From the NCBI RefSeq assembly GCF_040137905.1, contig NZ_JBEFDG010000017.1, forward strand, positions 1-64,000: DNA of 64,000 nucleotides, given 5' to 3'. Both the position numbers and the translations under genes were made by a program. The notes beneath the pieces were generated by a model that was not told where the DNA came from, searched no databases, and saw only the letters and a program-made list of their open reading frames with translations. This DNA comes from Corticimicrobacter sp040137905. GTDB lineage: Bacteria > Pseudomonadota > Gammaproteobacteria > Burkholderiales > Burkholderiaceae_B. Below are positions 35,652-46,200 of this stretch, in pieces (positions within the stretch are counted from its first letter, which is position 1; every line of letters begins with the position of its first letter).

Positions 35652-36527
35652 ATGATCCCACGCAAAGGCATTATCCTGGCCGGCGGTTCCGGCAGTCGGC
35701 TTTATCCGATCACCCTTGGTGTCTCGAAGCAGCTCCTGCCTATCTATGACAAACCCATGGTGTACTACCCACTATCGGTATTGATGCTGGCCGGCATTCA
35801 GGATATTTTGCTGATTTCAACACCTGACGACCTTCCTGGATTTCAGAAACTGCTGGGTGACGGAAGTGCCTTCGGCATCAGCCTGAGCTATGCGCCACAG
35901 CCCTCTCCCGATGGCCTGGCCCAGGCATTTCTGATCGGCGAGCAATTTATTGGCGATGCGCCCGTGTGCCTGGTATTGGGCGACAATATTTTCTACGGGC
36001 AAAGCTTTTCGGAACAACTGCGCCATGCGGCAGGCCAGACATCCGGTGCCACGGTATTTGGCTACCATGTCACCGATCCCGAGCGCTTCGGTGTCGTGGA
36101 GTTCGACACCAGCGGCAGAGCCCTCTCCATCGAAGAAAAGCCACAGCATCCCAAGTCGCACTATGCCGTTACCGGACTTTATTTCTACGACAATGATGTC
36201 ATCGACATTGCCCGGGCAGTCCGTCCCTCGGCGCGCGGCGAGCTGGAAATCACCGATGTCAACAATGCTTACCTGCAGGAAGGAAAGCTCCGGGTCGAAT
36301 TACTCGGCCGAGGCTTTGCCTGGCTGGACACAGGAACGCATGAATCCTTGATGGATGCAGGACAATTCATCCAGACAGTCGAGACCCGACAGGGTCTTAA
36401 AGTAGCCTGCCTGGAAGAAATTGCCTACACAAAGGGCTGGCTCAATCGCATGCAATTGGCCGAATGCGGGCAGAGGCTCAGCAAAACCGGTTATGGCCAG
36501 TATTTATTGAGACTACTGGAAGACTGA
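35652..36527 (+). CDS. rmlA: glucose-1-phosphate thymidylyltransferase RmlA
   Basis: Makes dTDP-glucose from glucose-1-phosphate and dTTP. The 291 residues show the nucleotidyltransferase signature (GIILAGGSGSRLYPIT, SKQLLPIYDKPMVYYPL), LVLGDNIFYGQ, and EKPQHPKSHYAVTGLYFYD. It is 28 bases after the flagellar gene and opposite in direction to the rest of the sugar island. It supplies the activated sugar used by the ketoisomerase/aminotransferase steps at 40477-42034. rmlB, also needed, is not in the window. Confidence 0.97.
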   Translation: MIPRKGIILAGGSGSRLYPITLGVSKQLLPIYDKPMVYYPLSVLMLAGIQDILLISTPDDLPGFQKLLGDGSAFGISLSYAPQPSPDGLAQAFLIGEQFIGDAPVCLVLGDNIFYGQSFSEQLRHAAGQTSGATVFGYHVTDPERFGVVEFDTSGRALSIEEKPQHPKSHYAVTGLYFYDNDVIDIARAVRPSARGELEITDVNNAYLQEGKLRVELLGRGFAWLDTGTHESLMDAGQFIQTVETRQGLKVACLEEIAYTKGWLNRMQLAECGQRLSKTGYGQYLLRLLED

Positions 36528-36581
36528 AACGGCTTATTAATCAATCAGGCCCGACTATACGCAAGCCAGCATTACAGCTGT

Positions 36582-37142
36582 CTACGGAAAAAACTCAGCC
36601 AGGTCAAGCCCAGTAGCCTGCTCATCCTTGGGTGAGAGAACAACTTCTCGCATGGGCCATGGAATATTCAACTCAGGATCATTCCATAAAATACACGCCT
36701 CACTGAGTTGATTATAATACCCTGTTGTTTTGTAAAGAAAATGGGTATTATCTTCCAGTGCCAAAAAACCATGCGCAAAACCTTCTGGAATCCAGAGCAT
36801 AAGTCTGTTCTGCGCACTCAGATCCATGCCAAAGGATTGCCCAAATGTGGGAGAGGATTTCCGCAAATCAACGACGACATCAAATGCGCTGCCTTGTACA
36901 ACACGTACCAGTTTACCCTGCGCATGCGGGCTCTTCTGATAATGCAAGCCGCGCAGCACACCCTTATGAGAACAAGAGTGGTTGTCCTGCACAAACAGAC
37001 CGGCAGGCGGCAAACCCAGTTCCACCAAAGCCGCCTCAAAACGATCTGCATTAAAGCTTTCGGCAAACCAGCCACGCGAATCACCATAGATTCGTGGCTC
37101 AACAATCACCAGTCCGGGAAGATTTGTGCTTATCAATTTCAT
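36582..37142 (-). CDS. rmlC: dTDP-4-dehydrorhamnose 3,5-epimerase RmlC
   Basis: Epimerises dTDP-4-keto-6-deoxyglucose at C3 and C5 towards dTDP-L-rhamnose. The 186 residues are of full length, with IVEPRIYGDSRGWFAESFN, the active-site region NHSCSHKGVLRGLHYQ, and FLALEDNTHFLYKTTGYYN. It overlaps the upstream GNAT gene by 4 bases. No rmlD is present here. A degenerate second rmlC remnant exists at 59574. Confidence 0.95.
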   Translation of the reverse strand: MKLISTNLPGLVIVEPRIYGDSRGWFAESFNADRFEAALVELGLPPAGLFVQDNHSCSHKGVLRGLHYQKSPHAQGKLVRVVQGSAFDVVVDLRKSSPTFGQSFGMDLSAQNRLMLWIPEGFAHGFLALEDNTHFLYKTTGYYNQLSEACILWNDPELNIPWPMREVVLSPKDEQATGLDLAEFFP

Positions 37143-38092
37143 GACAACGAAAGCCGATAGAACTCATGAACCACGCCGCCGGAGCCAAACTCCGTCTTGA
37201 AGCGATACAGCCCATCATTTAAAAAACGACCGCTTTGTTCCGTACTGATTCCAAAATCAAAATACTCGGCACCGGATGCGCCGGCACAGGCAATAATATT
37301 CTCGAATAAAGCATCAAGTGCTGATATGGAATAGCCGGCCTGACTGGATGCAATGTATTGGGCATGCCAGACCTGCCGTGAATTGAACAGCACGACACCA
37401 GCCTCTACCTGATCGTCAATCAGGGCGCAGAACAATCGGACCTGCTCGGGAAAGCGAGCAAACAGCTCTGCGATTTCCGGCAGCGAATGGACCGGCTGCG
37501 TACCATGCTTGCGCTGCAGGTTATCCTGCAAGACATGCCAAACAGCATCAAGATGACATATCTCTTCGGAAACGATCACCTTCTCCAGTGCCTTTTTCAA
37601 ACTCCGCTTTCGGCGACTGCTCACGGCACCTCTACGATCCAGTCGAATTGCGCTGGACAAATCCTTCCGGAAAAGGCTTGCACCAAACCTGAAAAGGGCA
37701 TACAGGTCATCCTGCGCGGGCCTGATGCTATAGATATCAGGAATAGCCTTATAGTCGAGATTACGATATCCGCACTCTCTATAAAAGTGGCCAATTACCT
37801 CGACTGCCTCGATCATCTTCGCGCCACATAATCTTCCATCATGAATGATCCCGCCATATGTCGCGCCAGGATGACTCGACACTATCGTTGCGTCTTGCAG
37901 CGACTCGGCAGCAGGCAGCAAGCCCACCAGGCGCTCATCTTCAAAGATGAGCAACGAACGATCCTGAAAGCGAGACTTGTGATACTCCAGAAACTGGCGA
38001 GTATGAAGCATCGTGGCATTCGAAGACACAGAGCAAAACTGCTCCCAGACAGCCCGATGCTCTTCGCGATACAGAAGCACTGATATGCTCAA
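37139..38092 (-). CDS. GNAT/FemAB-like acyltransferase
   Basis: A 317-residue protein with the paired-GNAT layout of the FemAB-like/BioF2 acyltransferases: an N-terminal half (LHTRQFLEYHKSRFQDRSLL) and a C-terminal half (DQVEAGVVLFNSRQVWHAQY, then ALDALFENIIACAGASGAEY and FDFGISTEQSGRFLN). It could N- or O-acylate the island's amino sugar or another cell-surface substrate. It overlaps both neighbours by 4 bases and is clearly part of the island operon. The exact substrate is unknown. Confidence 0.75.
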   Translation of the reverse strand: MSISVLLYREEHRAVWEQFCSVSSNATMLHTRQFLEYHKSRFQDRSLLIFEDERLVGLLPAAESLQDATIVSSHPGATYGGIIHDGRLCGAKMIEAVEVIGHFYRECGYRNLDYKAIPDIYSIRPAQDDLYALFRFGASLFRKDLSSAIRLDRRGAVSSRRKRSLKKALEKVIVSEEICHLDAVWHVLQDNLQRKHGTQPVHSLPEIAELFARFPEQVRLFCALIDDQVEAGVVLFNSRQVWHAQYIASSQAGYSISALDALFENIIACAGASGAEYFDFGISTEQSGRFLNDGLYRFKTEFGSGGVVHEFYRLSLS

Positions 38093-39027
38093 TCCACCTT
38101 CTCCGCAAGCGCCACGCCATCTTCACCAAAATTATTGCCGTTATAGAAACAGTATGTCTTGCCAGCAGCAGAAATGACGGCAGAATACATGATAGCTTCC
38201 GAGTCGAAACCCGTGGTGGACACATCAAGCCCCATGTCTTCGTCACGCCGAACCCAGGAAATCCCATCGCTCGACTCTGCATATCCAAGGCGATAGGCAC
38301 CATAAGAGCAACGGCGTATGGAGTAGAAGAGGCGATACTGCCCATTAGACAGCCTGGTCACCCAGGGACGACCAAAACCATGTTCATCCGGATCCGTAAT
38401 CCGCAATACGGTTCTGCCCTGGTCAGCCCAGTGAATGCCATCCGGGGACTCCTGGTAGCGCAAGTCATACACCGGCATGCTTTTGCCATTGATTTCAGTC
38501 CAACTGCTTCCTGCCACATACCATAAGCGGAACAGCCCTTCCTCCATTAATGCAAATGCCCCACCACGAAAAAAAAGCTCACTATCGCTGCGATCCAGAA
38601 TGGGAGCCTGGCTGTAACGCTTGAAGCTGGTACCATTGTCGTCACTGATGGCCAAGCCCGTGAACAGGCGATAGCGGATCTGTTGGCAAAGCTCAAAACC
38701 AACGTAATACATCATCAGTTGCCCGGAAGCCCCTCTGACAACACTCAATGCCATCAGTCCATTATCATCAAATGCGCCTGGCACACCGACATCGAGAAGA
38801 GGGCCAGGGGCAACGCCCAGAACCGTGGCAGGATCAGCTGCGGACACATCGAAATAGGTCGGCCGCCCGCGCCCCTGCTGATCCTGAACAGTAACAAAAA
38901 CCCGAATAACTGACGGATTCAATAAGAAGGGAGTCGGCGCAATGGCATGGCTGGACATCAAGGGATGTCCTGAGTCGGGACGCCAGACGATACCGCGTTT
39001 AAGCCACTCCATCGACACCTTCCTCAA
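38089..39027 (-). CDS. glycosidase-like five-bladed beta-propeller protein
   Basis: A 312-residue protein without a signal peptide. It has repeated blade-like motifs: FDDNGLMALSVVRGASGQLM, YRLFTGLAISDDNGTSFKR, YDLRYQESPDGIHW and YRLGYAESSDGISWVRR. This pattern is typical of the GH43/GH32-like propeller fold. Proteins of this type occur in glycan islands, often with unknown reactions. The start may be M6. Its first bases overlap the preceding acyltransferase stop by 29. Confidence 0.7.
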   Translation of the reverse strand: MRKVSMEWLKRGIVWRPDSGHPLMSSHAIAPTPFLLNPSVIRVFVTVQDQQGRGRPTYFDVSAADPATVLGVAPGPLLDVGVPGAFDDNGLMALSVVRGASGQLMMYYVGFELCQQIRYRLFTGLAISDDNGTSFKRYSQAPILDRSDSELFFRGGAFALMEEGLFRLWYVAGSSWTEINGKSMPVYDLRYQESPDGIHWADQGRTVLRITDPDEHGFGRPWVTRLSNGQYRLFYSIRRCSYGAYRLGYAESSDGISWVRRDEDMGLDVSTTGFDSEAIMYSAVISAAGKTYCFYNGNNFGEDGVALAEKVD

Positions 39028-39700
39028 CCTTGAAGTAACGTAATGCCGTCAACCTGGCCTGTTCCGCCTGGGATCCCTTGAAAATCAGGTTGTCGCCTGT
39101 CGATTTTCCAATCGACGCGCTCATGCCGATCCAATTATCCGCACCTAAATTCACATTATTTGCCACAGTCGCATTCACACCCAGGAATGTATTTCGACCG
39201 ATATTGCAATAGCCAGAAATGACGACCTGTGACGCAACAAAGCAATTATCGCCAATAACACTATGATGGCCAATATGATTACCACTCCAGAGCACTACGT
39301 TATCGCCAATTTTGCAAAATGGCTGCACCGTATTATTCTCGAAGATAAAGCAATGCTCGCCCATCTCGACATTGCGCCATACGAAGGCACGACTGCTGAC
39401 ATAACTGGCTGGCCGAAACCCCTTGGCCTTGGCCGCCTGATAGAGTCGAGTTCTGAGTCTGTTCATGGCACCATAGGTAATGGCGGCATAGAATTCAACT
39501 TCAGCCGGATCAAAAACGGTCTCTATCGTCTCGAACGGCACCACAGGCAACCCAAAAAGGTGGTCCTGCTTTAGATAGCCGGCTTCAACCGAGAAACCCA
39601 CAACCTCATAATCAGAATCGTGGCTGAATAGCTCAAAGGCAATCTCGGCAAAAGCAGAATCACCGATGATAAATATCTTTCTGTTCTTTTTCATTGGCAT
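38999..39700 (-). CDS. NeuD-type sugar O/N-acyltransferase (left-handed beta-helix)
   Basis: A 233-residue protein with a Rossmann-like N-terminal subdomain (RKIFIIGDSAFAEIAFELF) and a hexapeptide-repeat helix (FENNTVQPFCKIGDNVVLWS, GHHSVIGDNCFVASQVVISG, NIGRNTFLGVNATVANNVNL). This is the architecture of sialic-acid and dTDP-amino-sugar acetyltransferases. With the 3,4-ketoisomerase and aminotransferase nearby it is the best candidate for acylating the 3-amino group, in the manner of FdtC/QdtC. Confidence 0.8.
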   Translation of the reverse strand: MPMKKNRKIFIIGDSAFAEIAFELFSHDSDYEVVGFSVEAGYLKQDHLFGLPVVPFETIETVFDPAEVEFYAAITYGAMNRLRTRLYQAAKAKGFRPASYVSSRAFVWRNVEMGEHCFIFENNTVQPFCKIGDNVVLWSGNHIGHHSVIGDNCFVASQVVISGYCNIGRNTFLGVNATVANNVNLGADNWIGMSASIGKSTGDNLIFKGSQAEQARLTALRYFKVEEGVDGVA

Positions 39701-39708
39701 ACCTCGAC

Positions 39709-40455
39709 TTATGGCCGAATAATAAGAATATCTTCACGTCGATTTGCCATTGGCAACTCGCGATCCTGAGGCAAAACATAGGCATCGAACCCCTGGAGGC
39801 GCGCGCGCTGGAGGATTGCCATGACCACAGCATCATCTATCTTGTCATGCTCTACATTGTTGAAAACTACCTCAGGTGCAGCCTCTGTATTCATGAACCG
39901 CTTATGGAATGCTATACCAGTGGCACTTGCAAAAAACCTCTTCCGCTTGGATACGTTGGGGATATCAGCAATCAGAAATTGTCCACCCGGAGCGAGAAGC
40001 GACAGGGCTCCATCCAGGAATCGAAAGAAGGCCGTGTCAACAAGGATATAGTGCAGCACGCTATAGCAGAGTATGACATCGATTTTTTCTTTCTGAGCCT
40101 CCATGAAATCAGGACACTCGGGAAATTTGGCCGGATGTTTGCTCGTCCATGCCGGATCCGGCAACAGATCAAGCATCTCCTGACTGTCAATCAGATACAG
40201 ATGACTCTGGAACTGGCGACAATGCTCGATCAGCATCAAAGGCAGATCACTACAACCCGGACCAATATCCAGGGCGATTTGGCCGGCCTTATCCAGATTG
40301 GTCAATTTTCTACGGATATCGGCAAAAATTCTTTCTTCTGCACCGGCCCGGAAAGCGTCTGGAAAACCTATCTTTTCATATTTCGAGAGCTGGGGATTCT
40401 TGGCGAAGGCTCGAAAGTCCTCGAAACCGATTTCATCGAAAGGATTTTTCGACAT
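39709..40455 (-). CDS. class I SAM-dependent methyltransferase
   Basis: A 248-residue protein with the SAM-binding motif IALDIGPGCSDLPLMLIEHC, a motif-II-like VILCYSVLHYILVDTAFF and LLAPGGQFLIADIPN. It lies inside the sugar island, so it may methylate the nascent sugar or its acyl group, as island methyltransferases do in Pseudomonas flagellin glycosylation. The substrate is inferred from context only. Confidence 0.8.
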   Translation of the reverse strand: MSKNPFDEIGFEDFRAFAKNPQLSKYEKIGFPDAFRAGAEERIFADIRRKLTNLDKAGQIALDIGPGCSDLPLMLIEHCRQFQSHLYLIDSQEMLDLLPDPAWTSKHPAKFPECPDFMEAQKEKIDVILCYSVLHYILVDTAFFRFLDGALSLLAPGGQFLIADIPNVSKRKRFFASATGIAFHKRFMNTEAAPEVVFNNVEHDKIDDAVVMAILQRARLQGFDAYVLPQDRELPMANRREDILIIRP

Positions 40456-40476
40456 TTCACGCTTCCATCAAAATTT

Positions 40477-40908
40477 CTAGAACTGGGCTTCGTCATTACG
40501 CTTATTCCGGACAGCAGCCAGGAAATCATCGTAATTTCTGAAATAATCACTTTCCGAATAAATCTCGGAAGCCAGAACCATACATACGCTGCCGCTTGAA
40601 AAATTATCTATCCTGCGCCATATCATCTGCGGAATCAGTAATCCTGAATAGGATCTGTTCATGTGAAATTTCTTCCTGGAAGATCCGTCATCCAGCTCCA
40701 CATCAAAGCTTCCCGACATGGCAATAAGCAACTGTTTCAATTCCTTGTGGGCATGGCCGCCGCGCTCCGAGCCACCAGGAACGTCATATAGATAATAGAC
40801 CCTCTTTATTTCGAATGGAATATGCCGATTCTGTTCTATGTAAGTCAGATTACCTCGTGGATCCTGTATCCTCGGCAAATCAACAAGCTGGCATTCATCA
40901 ATGCTCAT
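40477..40908 (-). CDS. dTDP-4-oxo-6-deoxyhexose 3,4-ketoisomerase (FdtA/QdtA-like)
   Basis: A 143-residue cupin that moves the keto group from C4 to C3 of dTDP-4-keto-6-deoxyglucose. The start at 40908 is set by AGGAG 6 bases upstream; the frame is open to 40947 without a ribosome site. The family motif IPFEIKRVYYLYDVPGGSER is followed by GGHAHKELKQ, carrying the two conserved His. The start overlaps the aminotransferase stop by 11 bases. Whether the product has fucose or quinovose configuration cannot be read from the sequence. Confidence 0.87.
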   Translation of the reverse strand: MSIDECQLVDLPRIQDPRGNLTYIEQNRHIPFEIKRVYYLYDVPGGSERGGHAHKELKQLLIAMSGSFDVELDDGSSRKKFHMNRSYSGLLIPQMIWRRIDNFSSGSVCMVLASEIYSESDYFRNYDDFLAAVRNKRNDEAQF

Positions 40909-42034
40909 CGCCACTCCTGATATCAGGGGAAAAATCGTTGCAGGCATCTATAATCGTCTGAATATGACCGCCAGACAGCCCTGGATAAATTGGCAGGCTG
41001 AGCACACGCCGGGAAAGAGATTCAGCGACTGGGCATTTGTTCAAACCAGCATCATGGTAGGCTGGTTGCTCGCCAATGGAAACAGGATAATGAATCAGCG
41101 TTTCCACGCCTTTCTTGCGCAGAAATTCCTGCAACATATCCCTATGATCAGAGCAAACAGAGAAAATATGCCATGAATGCACATCTCCGAATTGCGGCAA
41201 GGAAGGCGTTTTTACATATGGGTTGTTGATACCTTGGCAATAACGCTCTGCAATCCTGTGGCGCTCCTGATTATCGCTATCCAGACTTTTCAATTTGGTA
41301 CGCAAGAAAGCTGCCTGCACCTCATCCAACCTGGAATTGACGCCCTTCATATCATGATGGTACTTGACGCGAGCACCATAATTTCTCAAAGCACGGATAC
41401 ATTCTGCCAGGGCATCATCGTCCGTCGTAATGATACCCGCGTCGCCCAAAGCACCCAGAGGCTTGGATGGAAACAGGCTGAAAGCGGCAGCATGTCCCCA
41501 GCTTCCGGCCTTACGCCCGGAAACTGACGCACCATGAGCCTGGGCCGCATCCTCGATGAGCAGCAAGCCACGATGATCAGCCAGCGCCCGAAGCGCGGCC
41601 ATGTCCGCCATTTCACCATATAGATGCACAGCCAGGATGACACGCGTTTTTTCAGAGAGAGCGGCCTCAACGGATGCCTTGCTGATATTGAAAGTGTGTT
41701 CGTCCGGCTCCACGAGCTTCAATACAAGATTGCACTCGGTCACGGCCAGTGCAGTGGCAATAAACGTATTGGCAGGCACCAACACCTCATCGTCGGGCTG
41801 CAACCTGCCTAACTCCAACTGCGCACGCAGGATCAGCCTGATGGCCTCCAGCCCATTACCAACCCCGACAGCATGCCGAACACCGCAGTACTCCGCATAC
41901 TCTGCTTCAAACGCTTTCTGCTCATGGCCATTGATAAACCAGCCACTATCCAGCACCCGTCTGAAATCCTCCAGCAAGTCATCCCTCTGGCGCCCAACAA
42001 CGGAACGGAGATCCAGGAACGGTATCATCAGCAT
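40898..42034 (-). CDS. DegT/DnrJ/EryC1/StrS sugar aminotransferase (FdtB/QdtB-like)
   Basis: A PLP-dependent enzyme of 378 residues that would aminate the 3-keto sugar made by the adjacent ketoisomerase. Visible motifs are IPFLDLRSVV, GVGNGLEAIRLILRA, LIEDAAQAHGASVSG and the PLP-Lys segment AFSLFPSKPLGALGDAG. Near the C-terminus is LIHYPVSIGEQPAY. The pairing with a ketoisomerase points to a 3-amino rather than a 4-amino sugar. Confidence 0.9.
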   Translation of the reverse strand: MLMIPFLDLRSVVGRQRDDLLEDFRRVLDSGWFINGHEQKAFEAEYAEYCGVRHAVGVGNGLEAIRLILRAQLELGRLQPDDEVLVPANTFIATALAVTECNLVLKLVEPDEHTFNISKASVEAALSEKTRVILAVHLYGEMADMAALRALADHRGLLLIEDAAQAHGASVSGRKAGSWGHAAAFSLFPSKPLGALGDAGIITTDDDALAECIRALRNYGARVKYHHDMKGVNSRLDEVQAAFLRTKLKSLDSDNQERHRIAERYCQGINNPYVKTPSLPQFGDVHSWHIFSVCSDHRDMLQEFLRKKGVETLIHYPVSIGEQPAYHDAGLNKCPVAESLSRRVLSLPIYPGLSGGHIQTIIDACNDFSPDIRSGDEH

Positions 42035-42039
42035 TGCTC

Positions 42040-43254
42040 CTAGTATATTTTATCGAACCACGCCGATGACAGCCTTGTACCTGCCTCAACCCTGACAGCC
42101 TGTTTCCCCCTGGCAACCTTTTCCGCATCGCATTTTCGTTCAGCGTCCATGCCGCCTGCCGCTCCACGGACGTACGTGACAGGAAAACCATATGTTGCCA
42201 GTCGGGACTCAATCGCCTGTCCGCCGCCATTTATGAGCACGACTTCAAAATCGTGGTCTGTGCATGCACTCAAACTATCCAGGGTTTCGAATACCTGTTC
42301 ATCATTATTTTCCGCGAACAGCAACAAAGATATGGCTGGATCAAATTTTGGTTTACGGCCAAAAAGCTGGCTCAGAATGGATTTGGTGCGCTCCCGCATC
42401 TCTTCCTGAATTGCCGCAGGATAATTTATCAGGCGGCCATAGTAGAGATTCCAGATCGATGCCGCAGATTTCTGCAGCCGATCCAGAATCGCCTTTTCCG
42501 AGAGCATCATTTCCAGAATTTCTGCATGCTCTCGCAACGGTCGACTGTCAGCATAAAATCGGGAGGAAATCTGTCCTTCGTGTATACGATAGCCGATGCT
42601 GGCCTGGTGCAAGAACACAAAATCCGGCCGTGTTCGTGCAATACGCAGCCACTGCTCCCAGTCACCTGCCAGCAGATGACCCGTCGTCATATTTCCGTTA
42701 TCCAGGGTCAAGGAAGGAATATATTCTCGTCGATATATTACTGTTGACGGATTTATATAATTATCATGCGACAACAGATCAACAATTTCATCTCGACCAC
42801 CTGTATAGGAAACCGGTAGATGTCCTACATGATCGGCCCTGCGGATAAAATTCCCGTTTTCATCGATCCAGTCCGCCTGCGTATACCCTATTGCAGCCTG
42901 TGATGCCACATCCATCGCCTGCACCAAGGATGCCAGGTGATTCTCGTACATGACATCATCATGTCCAAATACGATGATATACCGCCCTGTACCCAACTTT
43001 ATGCATTTGTTGAAATTGGCATTGGGCCCCAGGTTATTTTGATTGTGATCAGTCGATACCTTTTCATCCTCCAGATAAGGGGCAAGATAATCGAGGGTAT
43101 CGTCAGTAGATCCGTCATCCACCACGATCACTTCCAGACTGACACCCTGCTGAGACAAAATCGAATCCAAGGCAGCAACGATATACCGACCACTATTGTA
43201 AGTCGGTATCACGACAGTGACATCGGGGGTATTGATTTGAGATTGTCCAGTCAT
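42040..43254 (-). CDS. family 2 glycosyltransferase with partial second domain
   Basis: A 404-residue protein. Residues 11-230 form a GT-A fold (VTVVIPTYNSGRYIVAAL, VVDDGSTDDTLDYL, IVFGHDDVM). Residues 301-404 look like the first half of another GT2 domain (ISLLLFAENNDEQVFETLDS, FEVVLINGGG), ending abruptly after AGTRLSSAWFDKIY. The second domain appears truncated. It lies between the aminotransferase (5-base gap) and the 1160-residue transferase, and may add a sugar to the flagellin glycan. Confidence 0.85.
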   Translation of the reverse strand: MTGQSQINTPDVTVVIPTYNSGRYIVAALDSILSQQGVSLEVIVVDDGSTDDTLDYLAPYLEDEKVSTDHNQNNLGPNANFNKCIKLGTGRYIIVFGHDDVMYENHLASLVQAMDVASQAAIGYTQADWIDENGNFIRRADHVGHLPVSYTGGRDEIVDLLSHDNYINPSTVIYRREYIPSLTLDNGNMTTGHLLAGDWEQWLRIARTRPDFVFLHQASIGYRIHEGQISSRFYADSRPLREHAEILEMMLSEKAILDRLQKSAASIWNLYYGRLINYPAAIQEEMRERTKSILSQLFGRKPKFDPAISLLLFAENNDEQVFETLDSLSACTDHDFEVVLINGGGQAIESRLATYGFPVTYVRGAAGGMDAERKCDAEKVARGKQAVRVEAGTRLSSAWFDKIY

Positions 43255-43285
43255 GATATAAAAATTTCCTTATGCCCGACCATTT

Positions 43286-46200
43286 TCAATTACCTGCCGT
43301 CCACGCCGAAAACCATTGTTTCAGGCTGTTTTCGGAATCAAGCATCCAGTCTTTGAGCACGGCCTCTCGCAAGTTGTCGCCCATTACCGATAGCGCCTGA
43401 GGCTCTGAGGTGTGCTCGCGGATCGCCGCGACCCAGTCCTGGGTGCGATTACGTACCAGCGTGACAGGCAGACCGCAGCGGTAAGGCTCGATATCAGTAC
43501 AGATAATCGGAATCCCCAGAACGCCCAGCTCCAGAAGGCGAAGATTGCTCTTGCAGGTATTGAATTGATTGATTTCCAAAGGAACCACTGCCAGATCGAG
43601 ATTCAAGCTAGCCAACTTTCGGGGGTAGTTCTCGATCGCGGTTCCCGAATGATATTCAGCCGACACCCCTTCAGGTTTCAACCCGAAAAACACCCACTCA
43701 ACGTCAGCCTCTGTATCCTTGACTACCTGCCTGAGCAAGGCCAGATCTCCCGCATGACTATTGCCACCCGCCCAGCCTACGCGCAGTTTCTTGCCCGTAC
43801 GCCGGCTGGACTGCAGTGTATCCCACCATGAAGGCTCCAGCCGATTGAGGCTGACACGCACATCCGTATGGAACCGGGAATACTCTTCCGCCAAGGCCGG
43901 GGTAGACACTACGACCCAGTCCACCTGCTCGATCGCGCGCCGTACTTTTGAAATATGATTGGTCGAATAATATTTTCGATTATTATGCCTGGTTGGCACA
44001 TTCTGCACATAATCATCAAATTCCAGTGCGATTTTTGCGCCAATGAACTTCTTGAGTCTTTGAATATGCTTGACGATGTGAGGATTGCTCCACGCTCCCT
44101 GCAGCACAATCACATCCGGCTCCGCCCGAGCACATTCGATAATACTGGGCACCTTTGGCTCGAGCAGATTACCATCGATCATGAACTGCCTGCGCATGGC
44201 GTTAAAGGGCAGCATGACGCGATAATTCCCGCAACCATAATGATCACCGGGTACCGCAAACAAAACCGGCAAGGGCTTTCCAGGCAGCGGGGCCTTGATC
44301 ATCGGTGAACTGGGCAGAGAAAAGCCCGGTTCATCCAGAGAGTAAGCAGGATGATAACAAGGGTCCTGCGCCAGAACGTTCAGCCAGCGACCATACAACC
44401 GATCCACACATTCATAAGTCGGATGGAAAGAAACGCCGAATTTATCCTGCTGAACCAGCGAAGCCCCCCCCAGATGCTCGACCACTGCACGGGCGGCGTA
44501 GACATTCAAATATCCAGCCTGTCTGGCACGCAGGCAAAAATCCACATCACCATAATGCACCGGAAACTCTGATGCATCAAAACCATTTATCTCATCAAAA
44601 ACCGCCGTACGTACCATCATGCAGCTTGCGCTGACGGCCGATATGCTTGAGGTGGCCTGAATCCGGGCCATATAGCCCGGTGCCATAGACGACATGCCCT
44701 TGAATGCAAAACCTACGCTATCCGCCATACCCAAAGTCAATCCGGCATGCTGAATACGCCCATTCGGATAGTCAAGCCTGGCACCCACGCAGGCAACTTC
44801 TCCCCGCAACACATGATTCAGCATCTGATCCAGCCAATCAGGCTGGGTCACCACCGTATCATTATCAAGAAACAGCAGGACGTCACCTCGAGCCTGGCTG
44901 CGGGCATGGTTGGCCATGCCCGAGAAGCTGAAATCGCCTTGCCAATCCAGCACCTTGATTTGTTCAATCTGCAATGCTTTGATTTCAGAAAGAAATCGTA
45001 CTGTTTCTGGATCCGTGCTGGATTGATCGACAATCAATATTTCATAATTCTTGTAGGCTGTCTTTTCAATCAGGCTATCTATGCACGCCTTCAGAATGAC
45101 ACCCAGGTCCCGATTTTGTATGACAATCGATACCAGTGGATTCACACCATGTTCATAGTTAATATCAAACACCAAGCCGTTTTCGTTTTCAACGATTTCG
45201 ACCTGCCTTCCAATTCTCTGGAAATGGCTTTCCATGACTTTGCGATGCAAAGCACGCACCTGAGGCGATCTGGCCCAGACAGGTATGGTCTCATCATGAT
45301 GCAGCAACACTCGAGAAATATGCCCTACACCTAGCAGCCCTTGGGTTTCCAAAAGCCTGAGCATAAAATCCACATGACTCAGTCCACCCATGTCAATACT
45401 CAGGCCACCATTAGAACGGGCGACTTTTGTATTGATGACAAAATCCTGCCCTACATAGGGGTAACTACGCAGAAAATCCAGGTTTATTTCCGGCAGCAAC
45501 ATGGGAGACTCAGGCGTTCCCAAATCTGTAATGACATCACTGTCCATGTACCACACGCCAGTATTAGGCGCACAGACATATGCAACAGAAATATCGAGCA
45601 CAGCGCTGGGCAGAATCGATGTGCCGGCTCTTACAACCAGCAGCACTGCGGGGCAATCGGTTTGATTGATCAGATCGTTGAGTCCGGAAATATATTCGTC
45701 AGGTGCAACATTGATGACTGAACACCCATCCGGGACACTATCGATTGTGCGATTGGTCAATATCCACACACGGCATGGAAGCACCATCTGCCGATATATG
45801 CTATCCAGTGTTTTCCGGTATTTTTGCTCAGAATCGACGTCATCCAGCAGCACAATACCTACCTGATTCTCTCCACCATTTGCGGCAACCAGTGCATTCA
45901 GAATTGTCTGACGCGTTGTATCCGGAGACTGCCACTCGAGCCATGCTGCATAGAGTTCGGTCTCGTTTTTCCGACGCTGCTTATGATCCTGCATGCCGTC
46001 CATGAGGTCACGCCGGGTAATCATCGTCTGCAGGTTATCTGTCGGGAAACGAGCGTATATTTCCTGATAGAGCGGGATGAAATTCTTTTCCTCCCGCGAG
46101 AGCATATTGTCACCTGCCGATGCAGCAACCCGTTGCCTGACCTCTGCAGTCGTTTTCTTTACGTGAAAAACAGGCAAGACAGCGCTGAGCCTGAGCAACA

